Assembly: GCA_021234155.1 (NCBI GenBank)
Contig: JAJEKV010000095.1
Coordinates: 186,001 to 250,000 of the forward strand
DNA from: Isoetes taiwanensis
Taxonomy: Eukaryota > Streptophyta > Lycopodiopsida > Isoetales > Isoetaceae
Direction of reading: 5' to 3'
DNA length: 64,000 nt
Under the pieces are notes generated by a model. That model saw nothing but the letters and a program-made list of their open reading frames with translations, was not told where the DNA came from and searched no databases. A program made the position numbers and the translations under genes. Within the stretch, counting starts at the first letter, position 1, and the number at the start of each line of letters is the position of its first letter. Positions 22,722 to 33,889 of this stretch are shown here, piece by piece.

Positions 22722-24643
22722 TCTTATATTATAATGTTATACCGTAAGTGTGTAGTGCATCGAGCCCTAATTTGAATGGCCGAGATCATCTGGATGCATC
22801 CGAAGGCCTAGATTTATTGCACGACTTATCAACACTGTGATTGGTCGTGCTTCGATCTCTTAAGGGGAAAGGGTAAATGAAAAGGGGGAAAAGGAAAAGA
22901 GAAGTGGAAAGAGAGAATATGAAGGGCAAAAAGGCATGGGGAAAAGGGAAAAGGGTAAAAGGAAAAGGGAAAAGGGTGGAGATAAGAGAAGAGAAAAAGA
23001 CATGGAAAACGAAAAAGGGAAAGGGAACCTAGGAAAAGGGCATGAGGGAAGGAGGAAGAGATAAAGTGGAAACGGTAAATGGAAGAATTTGTAAATTGAG
23101 GAAACCGGGTGGGAAAGGGCATAAAAAAAAAAAGGAAAGAGGAAAAGGTTGGAAAAAGGAGAAAATGAAGGAGAAAAAAAACATGGAAAAGGGGAGGAGA
23201 AAAAAAGCATGGGAAAAGGAAGGAGCATGGGAAAACGGGGAAAAAGAGAAGCGTTAAGGAAAGAGGAAAAAGGAAGGGACAAATGGCATAGGAAAAGGGA
23301 AAAAAAAAAGCGAGGGAAAGGGAAGGGAAAAAACGCATCAAGAAAAGGGGAAGAGTGAAAGGTTGAAAAAATGAGGAAAAGGGAAGGGACAAGGGGGAAC
23401 AAGAAAAGGATGGGGAGAGGGGAAAAGAAAAGGGGCATAGAAAAAGGGAAAGTGAGAAGAACGAAAAAGGAAAGGGAAAAGGGGAAAGGGAACCTAGGTA
23501 AAGGTCCACAAGGAAAAAGAAAGAGGGAAACGAGAAAAGGGAAGGGGGAAGGGCATGAGAAAAGGGAAGAGGAAAATGGTGAAGAAAGCGAAAAAAGAAA
23601 AAAGGGAAAAGAAAAGGGGCAAGAGAGAAAGGGTGGGGAAAAGAGAAAAAATGGGTATAGGAAATAAGAGAATAAAACAAATGTGCAAAAGGCATGGAAA
23701 AAGGGAAAAGGAAAAGAAAAGGAAGGGAAAAAGTGCACAGGAAAAGGATCGGCAAAGGAGGAAAACGGAAAGAAAAAATCCATCAAAAAAAGGAAAAGGG
23801 AAAGGAAAGGGAAGGGAGGCGGGGGAGTGATGGAGGGAGGAAAAAAAAAAAAGGATAAGGAAAGGAAAAGAGAAAAAGAAAAAAGAAGGGTTGAAAGAAG
23901 GAAAAATTTAGGGGGAAGAGGGAAAGGGTGGGAAAGCGGAGGAAAAGGAAGCCGCGGAAAAATAGAAAGAAGAAAACGGTGGGAAAAAGGGCATGGAAAA
24001 AGGAAAATAGAAAAGAAAAAAGAATGGAAAAGGGGGGAAAGAGAGAGAGGCACGGGAAAAATGAAATGAGGAAAATGGAAAAGGGGAAGAGAAAAACGAA
24101 ACATGGAAAAGGGAAAGAGAAAAAGGGTGAGGAGATGGAAAAAAGGAAGGTAAAAAGGGCATGGAAAACGGGAGGGAGAAAAGAAAAATGGAAAGGAAAG
24201 GGCACACAAAAAAGGAGGAAAATAGTGGAAAAAGGAGGAAAAGAAAAGGGAAAATAGGCATGGAAAAGGGCGAAAGAGTAAAAGGTTGAGAAAAAGGGAA
24301 GACATGGAAAAATGGTGGGGAAAAGAGAAGGCATAAAAAAGGGGAAGGGAAAAGGCCAAAGAAAAAAGAGAAGAGGGAAAAGGTGTAGAAAGGAGCAAAG
24401 GGAAGGGAAAAATATTATCGGGAACAAGGAAGGGGGAAGGAAAGGGATGGGAAAACAAAAAAACATGTGAGAAAGACGAGAAAAAAAAAAAGAAAAGAAA
24501 GAAAAAATAGAGAAAATAAGAAAAAATGAAATGGGGATAGAGCAAAAGGGAAAGGGAAAGGGATAGGGCTTTTCTCACTGCATCCCAAAGCATTTACAGG
24601 CTCTCAATTTATGCCCAGCAACGCTGGGCACCATATTTACTAG
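22722..24643 (+). mobile_element. Helitron C, filled by a purine tract
   Basis: It begins TCTTATATTATAATGTTATA at 22722, preceded by A. It ends with TGCCCAGCAACGCTGGGCA (hairpin 24613-24629), then CCATATTTACTAG at 24643, followed by T. The 5' ~130 bases contain the family-type block GAGCCCTAATTTGAATGG. The rest is almost entirely an A/G-rich tract. No transposition protein is encoded, so it would depend on an autonomous relative. Confidence 0.85.
22860..24565 (+). repeat. 1.7 kb purine (A/G) tract
   Basis: Nearly every base on the plus strand is A or G, in irregular runs such as GGAAAAGGGAAAAGG. The recurrent interruptions are mostly GCATGG. There is no fixed period. The complementary strand appears as long Phe/Ser/Pro-rich ORFs, which are a composition effect. 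Such tracts can form triplex or R-loop structures. Confidence 0.95.
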
Positions 24644-26366
24644 TAGTTGTTTAAGTGCATTGAAATATGTAGTTCTGGAAATGGGGTTATTGTAATGTTG
24701 CATTAGCCTCATTGTTGTCTCATAGAAAGCTAGGTTGCTTAGCCTGTTGTTGAATTTAGTAGATCGATGCTAATACAACTCTCCTGTTTTTTTGGTCCTA
24801 CCATGAACTGTGGTTGTATTCTGTGGCAGCATTGATCATCTCACTGTAACCCCTAGACCTGAGCCTTTGCCTCTATTTTAATTTGTTTCTTACCCCTTCA
24901 TGTGGATCTGTTCCAACCCTATCAGTCTCGTTTAGGTGGAAATACCCTAGAGTTGGAAATTTTTTATTTAATAGGAATATTTGATAAACATTTAATAGTG
25001 ATAGAGATGAATGAGCATCTTTTTGACTAAAGGCCAGAAGTCTCTTCTTAAAAAATTCGCTAACATTTCCTTGTAATGCATACTATCTAAGATTGTTATA
25101 TCATTGCTTGAATGGATTTATTTCGGTTCAACTCCTAAACTACTTTATTAAACCATGGTTCTAAGTGAAAATATAATTGTGAGTAGAACAATCGAAAAAA
25201 CAATGACCATGTGGAATTTTTTTTTTTATCTACGGTTATTTGTTGCTGCTTTTTTTTTTTTTGTTAGTATAGTTTTTCAATGATTTTCTTTAGAACTATG
25301 TGTCCTTATCTGAGAAAGACTACATTTGAAAACAACTATTTAAAAAAAACAACAAGTGGATGTTATGTTAAGCCACATATTATTTTTTAGTGAAAACAAC
25401 ACTTGGAAAACTATTATTTTAAAAAACTACACATGGATGTTATATTAAGACACATTATTTTTTAGTAAAAACAACATTGGAAAACTACTATCCATGTGTA
25501 TATTTTGTAAACCACATGTTATTTTTTAGTAAAAACAACACTTAAAACAACTTCTATTCTAAAAAATGACACGTGGATATTCTGTTAAGCCACATGTTGT
25601 TTTATAGTAAAAACAACACTTCAAAACAATACATCGAATTTTTTTTTTTTTCTGTTCATTTCCTATGCATAGACTTTTTGGATAAAAACTACATGTTGTT
25701 TCTAGCATTTTCGGAACAAAACAATGGGTACTGTTTAAGTGTTGTTTTTTCGCAAAAAAGATACTAAAAAACTATACGTTGAGCAAATTTTGGGGTTATA
25801 GTGCTCCCGATGCCTTTGGCAAAGGAAGCAGATTAAGGGATCAAGCTTATAGTACCACAAGGGATCAAAGGAAGAAAGTCAAGACCTTTGAAGCGACATA
25901 ATTCAGGTTAGATAAGGAGAATGATAATTAAATTCTGTGATATATGCACAGTTCTGCAAAATTGGTTAGTCTAAGCTATTGAAGGCGACAATTTAGACGG
26001 TGGATATATTTATGGATGCTATGTGATTCACATGTCTTAAAGTTTTTGAATAGAGTTAATGCATTCAAAAATTTTATTGGCAGCTGTCTCTTAGCGGGGC
26101 CAAACAAAAATGCTAATACAAACAGGAAGAAGACTTATGTGATAATTGCGATAATATTTTAGAGTAGAGTTATTGGCTTATAGATCCATTCCTTTGCTTG
26201 CTTGCATAGTGTTGTAGCAGATGGTTGCTTTATTCTAGATGTGTAGGATTGTTTGTTGTTGTTAAAAACATGTAATTATAGGTGCCTACAAGTCTTTGCA
26301 TGTATTCTGCAGAAACGTAAACCGCTGTTTTGGAGAAATTCCTCGAATATTCCATATTTCTTTACT
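24644..26366. repeat. AT-rich spacer with a ~75 bp tandem repeat
   Basis: No gene is recognised. Between about 25328 and 25632 a unit of ~75 bases is present in about four diverged copies; each contains AAAACAACACTT, a GTGGATRTT phrase, AAGCCACAT and TTATTTTTTAGT. The rest is AT-rich with poly(T) runs. Confidence 0.7.
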
Positions 26367-26440
26367 TAACAAGATTGCGTATTAAACGGGAGCAAATCAT
26401 TGAAACGAGAGCAAAAGGAATATTCCTCAAAGATTCCCTT
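26367..26440 (+). repeat. Left terminal inverted repeat of the candidate large transposon
   Basis: TAACAAGATTGC, ATTAAACGGGAG, GAAACGAGAG and CAAAGATTCCC occur here in that order. The reverse complement of 37727-37786 has the same blocks with small indels. The degree of divergence suggests an old insertion. Confidence 0.6.
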
Positions 26441-26656
26441 TTTTTTTACAAAAAGGGGGTAAAATGAGGTTAAAAAAAAAAAAGATGCATGAAATTCTAT
26501 TTTGACCCCCCCCCCCAAATGACTAATTTTTTTTTGCAACGAAAGAATTGACTTTTTTAAAGTGTCACTTTTCTTAGCAAATAGAATGTTCTTCAAGTAT
26601 GTTTAAAGAGAGAAACTCTAATTTCGGAGGATAAAATATTTAACAAAAAATTGAAG

Positions 26657-29600
26657 TAAGTCCAGAATCGAGGCTTGATACCTTTTCATCTCCGAAGGGT
26701 ATGTCCGGTATGGTGACTGCGTTGGCGGGGGTTAAGCCGTTTTGCTAAGGTCTTTGGTAGGCGTGTCGGCGGCAGCAGAGCGGCGAGGAGTTGCATAGTC
26801 TTTATCGAGTTGAGAAGATTCGCGCTGACCTTCGATGGCATTAGGGGAGAATGCAAAGGTTGCAGTATTGTTGCTTTGGAGCAGATTAAAGTGCATGAGG
26901 CTGCGTGTGAAGGCAGCCCCACCTGGTTGAAGGAGGGGGATACAAGTTAAATTGTTCTTCTTGAGCGGCTAGGGCGGGCGATATCAAAGCATCTATGGCG
27001 CCCCTTGCTTTGCTCGATGGCCGGACTTTGGAGGATCCCGGCCGAGTTGCAGAGGTATGTGCATGCTCATTTCTCGGGTTTTTTTCGCAAACAAGACTCT
27101 TCCCTATGAGCGAGGGGAGATCACGGGAGCTTGTTTTGGGGGCTGTTAAGCCATCTATTTTGCCTCACCAATGTGAGAGCTTGGAGCAGGAGCTCTCCAG
27201 AGAGGATTTAGCGGAGGCATGTATGTGCATGGCCAAGGATAAATGTCCTGGGCTGGATGGCATCCCTGTGGGAGTTCTTTGGACTTATTGGGAGTGGGCT
27301 GGTGAGTCCGCGGTACGTGTGTATCTTGAGTTCTTTGCAGTCTTCTCACATGGATAGGATCTTGAATACCGCATGCATTTCCTTGATTCCTAAGGTTAGC
27401 GACCTTCTACTATTAATGATTGGAGGCCTATATCCTTGTTGTCCTCTGTGTACAAGATTATTGCGAAAGCCCTCGCCGAGAAGTTGAAGCCGGTGTTGAC
27501 TTCTTCCATTAGTAAGGTGCAGTCTGGGTTTGTTCCTGGGAGGAACATTTTGACTAATGTTGCCGCAGCTTATGAGGGCCTTTATTGGGCCAGGAGAACA
27601 GTCAAAGCATTGCCTATCTTAAAGCTTGACTTTGCCAAAGCTTATGATAGTGTCCGTTGGGGAGTTCTTGTCCGCCATGATGTTAGCGTTGGGGCTGGGT
27701 CCACGCTTTTCGTGAGACGATCATGAAGCTGCATAGGTCAAAGACGGGCTACGGTGGTGTGCCAGGGTGAACCCTCCGCCTTTTTCTCCTTAGGCAGAGG
27801 GGTGCGTCAGGGGTGCCCTTTGGCACCATTTTGTTTCGATTGTGGCGGAGGCAACCGTCTCGCCTTGTTTTTGGGCTGCAGTGGAGGAGGGGGTGGTGGA
27901 TGGGCTTTGGATGCGGGATGGTAGTCGCCAGATTATTAACCGGATTCGCCGATGACACTTTTCTCTTCTTGGTGGCGTAAGAGAGGAATTTTGCTAAATG
28001 TGAAGGGTTTCTTTGGATACTTTCTCCTTGGCCTCGGGCATTCTTCGAATTGGGGTAAATGTCTCGCATTATGGGCCCGATTGACTCGCCTCCCCCTTGT
28101 TTGGCTCTATTCCCTTGGAAGGTGCTTCCGGGTAATGTGTGTACTAAGTGTTGGGTATTCCCTTTGGAGGGATGTTTCCATGGGGAGGGTGTGGGATGAG
28201 ATTTTGCGGGGGGTTGCGTAAAACACCTCAATTGGTGGAAGGGTAGCAAGTTGTCCATGGCGGGTAGGATCACTATTGTCAAGTCAATGACTTTGTAGCA
28301 CTCATGTGTATACAAAGATCTGCGATGTTAGCTCCCTCGAGGGTAAGATACGGGCTTTGGATAAGATTGTTCAAATTTTGTGGGGGGGGGATGATGAAGG
28401 GGCGGTTGTTAAAGTGGCTTGGTAGAAGTGTCTCCGCCCCGGGAGGATGGGGGGCTTGGCCATTCTGGATTTGGCACCGCATAGTAAGGTGTTGGTCTCT
28501 AAGTTTATTTGGAGCATTCCCCCGGGATGGAGCATCTTCTCACGGTGCGGCACTATTGTGGCAATCTCTTCGCCATTGTGTGGCATTTGGAAAGTCGATG
28601 CGTGCATGTAGAGTTGCCCCGGCACTATTGTATGGTCTCCGCCTTTCCCACATGCGCCCCTTTTCTCCACGGGGGTGTTAGGGCTTGGGATCACGTATGC
28701 GTGTGCTCTTCCGACTAGATTATGCCTCAGTTTATCACCACTCTTCTCCTTTCTTGTGGGTTCCTCTACCTCCTAGCGACTTGCCCCTTGGCTGCCATCG
28801 CGGCATGCTCTGACGCAGGGGCGCTGGAGGCGAAGGAAACTCAGGCTCACCTTGGAGGATTGGTATTGGGATGGTCAGCTAGCCGTGGGAGTTCTTTTCG
28901 AGCTCGCCGCGAAGGACAGTGGACAAGGGCTATTCGGGAACAAGTGGAAGGGAGTATTCCGCTACATATACCTATAGTCCTTCGTGGTGATGTGGTGGTG
29001 CAGTTTGGAAGGTTCATCCGGATGTTGTATCTTCTTGTTTTGTGCGGTCTTGTTACCCGGTGTTGGCTATTCATGACACTCTGCCCCTCTCGGGCAAGTG
29101 GTCTCCGCAGCCTTCCAGGGTTCTCCGATGGCGCTTCGGTTTGGGCGTGGACATGGAGCTCACTTCCCCACCGGAAGGTTCGGGTGCTTATGTGGCGGTG
29201 GTGCACCGCATTTGTCTGTGGTGAATGTCCTTGTGAGTCGGGTTTAGGGCCGGTGTGAGCCCTCTTTGCCCCTTGTTGTGGTCTTCATCGTGAGAGGCGT
29301 GGAGCATTGTCTGGTTTTATGCCCTCATTTGCGGGTTGCTGGGATTGGGTCGGGGGCCTGTTTCGTGAGATTGAATAGCCAACAATTCTTTGCTTCATGT
29401 GTATCCCGGTGTTTGGCCACTTTCGTATGGCGGCAAGCCTTGCATCCGTGGCGTGGCTTGGTTGGTGTGGTTGATTTGGAAGCGGCGGCGGTTGTGGATC
29501 TTTCGGGGGATTCAAGACTGCGGCCTCTCCGATTCCTCGACTCGGTACAAGCTATTTCAAAGCTTTTTTGGTGTTCCGGGATTAGTAGGCGGAAGTTTTC

Positions 29601-29783
29601 CATTTGGCGGGACTTCTTGGGTGTGGTAGATGGTGATGGTCGGTTTGTACAAAGATGGAGTTGCGCTTGTTGTGGAGTGTCGAGGTATCACTGTCTCTTT
29701 GGGGCGTTCTCCTTCCTCCTCACTTGCTTTGTAACATTACCATTCTTTTAATATATATTGAATACGAGTTCTTCAAAAAAAAA
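26657..29783 (+). mobile_element. LINE (L1-type) with broken ORF2, 5'-truncated
   Basis: Plus-strand pieces of a plant L1 reverse transcriptase are seen in several frames. They are GLDGIPVGVLWTYW (~27250), NTACISLIPKV (~27367), SVYKIIAKALAEKLKPVL (~27440), KVQSGFVPGRNILTNV (~27514), LKLDFAKAYDSVRW (palm motif A, ~27620) and GFADDTFLF (the catalytic YxDD/FADD box, ~27944). Downstream, zf-RVT-like sequence (KVRVLMWRWCTAF, ~29179) follows. The 3' end is TTTTAATATATATTGAATAC, a short spacer and nine A (29775-29783), the usual plant LINE tail. TTGAAG occurs at 26651 and right after the A tail, a weak candidate target duplication. Endonuclease is missing or unrecognisable at the left. The LINE inserted into the candidate large transposon, so it is younger than it. 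Confidence 0.88.
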
Positions 29784-29889
29784 TTTGAAGATAGAATCTT
29801 CATATTCACATGCAAAATTCACGGTTTTTTCTAAGACTCGATTATGTGCAAAAGTGTGAGGAGTGATGAGAGAGGGATCCGGGACGTCT

Positions 29890-32215
29890 TCATATTCATT
29901 TATGCCATCGTCATCACCTTCACTTCTTTCATGTCATCCGAGGAAGTGCTCGAGTTATCTTCCTCATCACTATCAACAGACGGTGAAGCATTGTCACCAC
30001 CTTCTTCATCATCTTCTTCGTAATTACAAGCTTTTTTAAGCAAATTGATAGTCTTCTGGCGTAGACGATTGTCAGATTTCAATTTAAAATCATAGCACAA
30101 AATAGTCACGTCATTAAGGTTCAGCTCGTCCCTACAACCCACCTTCTTGGACTTTCTCCCTTTTCCTTGACTTCTCATTTCTAACTCATATCTACCTTCA
30201 AAAGCATTTTTACGGCGTGTTGCAAGCCAATGAATCTTGAGTTTAGTGACTAAGCCTTCCTCCTTGATTTATGTCAAGCACTTTTGCTATCGAGCAACGG
30301 TCGACCTTTGTCATCCTCCTCGTCCCGGAAGAGCAATTAGCATACCTTTGGTAATTTACGTGATATTACCTTGAGGCTCATTCTGCGTCTTGGTCCGAGG
30401 TACATGACTCGGTCCTCCTCGTCTTCTCTACTACTCGCAGGTGCAAATGTAGCATTTGCTTGGACTGCTTGGTCTTTGGGGTTGATGGAAGGTGTTAGGC
30501 CATTGAAATGGTTCTTGCAACTGTCTTAGAGCTATATGTTGTACAACAATTTTCTGTTCGAGAAAGAAATTACTCCACCACATCCGATCTTCTTCTAAGA
30601 AGTACTTAAAGCCTGAGGAAATTCCATTTTCAATGGCTTTTAAGGATGACTCGGGGTACTGTACCTTGGACTCCTTAGGATTTTTGAGAGGAAGTTGTTC
30701 AAAGACGCTCTATGAAGGAAGTGTCGGAATATATTTAAGGAAGCGTAATCCCTCCGGTGGACTCCAGTCCTTAGTTGTGGTATACTTCTTCCCTGAAGAA
30801 GCTTTGGCCATCCTTCAAGTAGAACTTGATATGATCTTTGAAAGGTGAGATCATTCAACTTGTTCGCTGACTTGTTCTCTGTTTGAGCGTTGAGAGAAAA
30901 CAAACTCTCTAAAATCAGCGGTCTCTTTAAGAAGATCGACCTTTGGAGTAGGAGTGTAAGAATCTTCAATAATTGAACTAAAGAAGGAAGACGTAAAAGC
31001 CTTCTTCCTTCTAAGTATACGTAAAATCTCTTTGAACATTTGGTCAATCGATCATGAGTGTGGCCTACAAGTAAGAAACCGAAGCTTCACTTTTCTAAAG
31101 ATCCCTAGCTCCACTAACATGGCATGATGACGCTAAAGAGTGTTTGATTCTTGTTCTCCCTTGTAGTATTGTCAAGTTTGCAGATAAAGCACCGGGTGGT
31201 AATTGCTCTTGCTTTCATACGGGACCTTGTTAAGAATTGTAATTGTGAGGTTCGGGTCACCATGCAAGTTTGGATACGTCAAAAATACTTTGCACTTTAG
31301 ACTTCCTTTGAAGACCATAGCTCCTACAAGGTGGACCTTAACAAAACATTCCTCTCGCACATCCTTAGGAATGTTCAAGAAATGTGGTAGAGTTGTTTTT
31401 TTGGTCCATTCCATCAATCACAAATGAGACATGTATTGCGATTGGGCGTTCAAGAGCTTTTTTTCTATGCTTGGCAAGCTTTCTTCTCTCTGCTGCTTGT
31501 TGTTCACGATGTCTGGCAAGGTTCTGTTGCACAATATCTGTAGAAGAAATCAGGTCAAAACATTTTCTCAGAAACAAGTGAGAGATTGGAGAACATGAGC
31601 TTACTTCTTTCGACCTCTGTCTTTGCAGTTTCTCGTTGACTCTTTAATTCTGCACACCTCGAGCAAAACGGACATTCTATGTTTTCTAGGAATTTTCACA
31701 AGACCCGAATTCACTTTTCCCGGTCCCGGTGAAGTGTGAGTAAGAGATGTCTTTGAAGCGGAGTGCAAATCTCTTTGTACTCATTAAAAACATCTTTTTG
31801 GTGATGTTATCAGTTAAATGATACATGTTCTTTGTTAGGTAGCTTCTCACATGTTTCTCTAAAATATTTCTCCATCCATGACACAACAAAGAAGGGCATG
31901 CATGGTTACAACTCTTCTTGGTCCACAATGATCATCGATTGCTGGATTTTTGTCGATCTTTTGTGTATTCTAGACATTACGGTGGACCCTAAGCGGTGGA
32001 CAACCATAAAGCATTTTCGGCAAACTTCTTGGCGGTTAATGTAGTGCAAGAAGGTGTTGCGGTCTGGTCTTACATGATAAGCTAAGTAGGCATGCAGTGC
32101 GCCAATGTCATGGAACTGTAGTTGTCTCTAGCGCTTTCGTAATTTAGCCATATTAAATCTGTTGATGCAACCCAATGAGCAGCATTTAGTTCTCAAAAGT
32201 CTCCTCATTTTGTGT
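29890..32215 (-). pseudogene. DUF7869-like putative transposase pseudogene
   Basis: Minus-strand pieces, in order, match a widespread family of transposon-encoded proteins of unknown chemistry. They are a zinc-type N-terminal block CCSLGCINRFNMAKLRKR (~32180), HDIGALHAYLAYHV and NRQEVCRKCFMVVHRLGST (~32040), WMEKYFRETCEKLPNKEHV (~31870), and CPFCSRCAELKSQRE (~31670). The core motifs follow: VSFVIDGMDQK (~31405), HLVGAMVFKGSLKCKVFLTY (~31330), NPLTITILNKVPYES-like text, KLDNTTRENKNQ (~31170), LVGHTHD then IDQMFKEI (~31050), and SYTPTPKVDLLKETADFREF (~30950). The tail contains FLEEDRMWWSNFFLEQK (~30580) and an acidic stretch (EEDDEEGGD). The acidic residues in IDGMDQ, LDN and HTHD-IDQ are candidates for a metal-dependent nuclease centre. 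Stops and frameshifts throughout make it a pseudogene. The family assignment is from memory of motifs. Confidence 0.7.
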
Positions 32216-32990
32216 TCATACATAAGATTTCTTCTTCTTTAGGAGGAGCAGCCCTCAAACCAAAATCCACCTTGAATTTCTTTGAAGATTGGCTTGAGAA
32301 CATGTAATCTCTTTGTTCCTCGTTGGTGTCTTCATCTTTGATGAAACTTCTACTGGGGGGGTGACTTCCTCTGTCTCCGAGTGGTGTGCTTGTAGAGGAA
32401 AAGCAGACCACGTGAAGTTGTTCCGGAATAGGCGGGGTGCAGGTGTTAAAGGATGGTGATGGCCCATAAGAGGTTGTGGCATCATTTGTTCTTGTACCAT
32501 CTTGAAAAGGAGTTCTTGCAAACATCTCCTTTAGGCCCGGACTGGAATTACGCAAATCCATGTGTCACAACCGTTGTTGTGTGAAGAGGAGTGCATCTTT
32601 GGGCGTCGTCCTCATTTGTAGTGAAGTCTGGTGAGAGAAATTGTAGTGAATCTCCACGGTCTTACGTGTTTTCTACGTGTTCCTTGTATGTTTGCAACGA
32701 AGGGGCGAAACTACAAAAGGGGGTAGCTTGTTCTTGAGCACCCTTTGTTGTGGAGCTTCAGAGGTCGGGGATGGAACAAAGGGTGGTGGCAACCCTCTCC
32801 GAACTGGTGGTGATTCTTTGGAAGGAGATGCGGTGTCTTTGTCTACGAGGACTTGGTGACGGTTGGAAGGGTGGTGGAAGTGGTTGTTATGTCTTTGGAC
32901 TCGGTGTGTCTTGAGAAGCAACAACGATGAAGCAGGTAGGAGGAGTCGGAGAATGCCGGTCTTCACTAGAAATAGCGTTGTTCCCAAAGC
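32216..32990 (-). pseudogene. Proline/serine-rich N-terminal region of the putative transposase
   Basis: Minus-strand coding text upstream of the transposase core (32205-32561 and 32673-32987) is rich in Pro, Ser and Thr. It has repeated PPPF(V)-S phrases such as RRGLPPPFVPSP and KLPPFVVSP. It lacks a recognised domain and looks like a disordered N-terminal tail, or a separate exon, broken by frameshifts. The link to the downstream core rests only on position and strand. Confidence 0.35.
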
Positions 32991-33470
32991 GTGTCCTCGG
33001 GGAGCAGGCGAGCTTGAGACAACAAAAGGTGGTGGAAGCTTGTTTCACGGCGGTTCGTCATCTTGACAAGCGCAAAATAGTAAAGAGATTTGAGAAACTT
33101 TACGTAATGCAGAGCTTTTCTTATTCGAATACTGCGCCCGCGTAGTACAAGTAGAAGTTCGGTACTAATCAAGTGAAAGTCAAAATAAAAGCTATTACGG
33201 AATACACAAGAGTAGGATAGTAAAAGCTAAGCGTATTAGGATCACATAGAAAAAGAGCAAGGCGAAAATGATACCTTTAAAAGGAAATTTGGTAGCCTTC
33301 GGTTCGCGTATTCAGTCCGAGCTCAAGTGGCCCGGTGCCGGCCGCCGATTATTATATTCTGTATTCGATTCACATAGAAACCATGGACGGGTCGGTGAGA
33401 AAGTACAACGTACAATCATTTGCATGTCTGTTTCTTATGAAGAATACCTTTGGCCTTCGGGAGTAACCTA

Positions 33471-33667
33471 AAAGTGTATTCCAATACTTTACCGCCCAGT
33501 GGAAGCGAAGTGTGTCCGAATACACTTTAAGCCCTCCACTTTCGAAAGTGTGTTCGAATACACTTTTTTCAAAGTGAAACGAAGTGTCATTCGGACAATA
33601 GTGTGAACCCCAACCGGTGAACTCTCCGGCTCCCGGCTTCGATCGAAGAAAGTGTATTCGAATACTT
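33471..33667. promoter_or_regulatory. Cluster of four GTGTATTC/GAATACAC palindromes between the divergent genes
   Basis: Near-palindromes of the form AAAGTGTATTC-GAATACACTTT lie at about 33471-33490, 33508-33528, 33545-33567 and 33649-33667. They are in the region between the putative transposase (leftward) and the methyltransferase gene (rightward). Their density suggests protein-binding or structural sites. Operator-like function is inference. Confidence 0.6.
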
Positions 33668-33889
33668 CCGTGTTTTAGGTTTTAGGGGTTACTTTTCCTT
33701 TTTTTTTAGTTAATTTAGGCGTTCTTGCTGCATTTTTAGCTTGTTTAGACCACTTTTTTGTCAAGATTGCAGTGCTTTTTGGCATTTTTGTCCTCTTTTT
33801 GCCCTCTTTTTTTCCCTTTTTGTAAGCCATTTTATATTGGAATAGTTCTTTGCCTTTTTTTTTCTAACAAGGTCGTGTTTACACAATTT

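Noticed and set aside
22829-24593. Phe/Ser/Pro-rich ORFs of up to 577 aa on the minus strand and Lys/Glu/Arg-rich ORFs on the plus strand
   Set aside because: Pure composition effect of a purine tract, in which stop codons are depleted on the pyrimidine strand.
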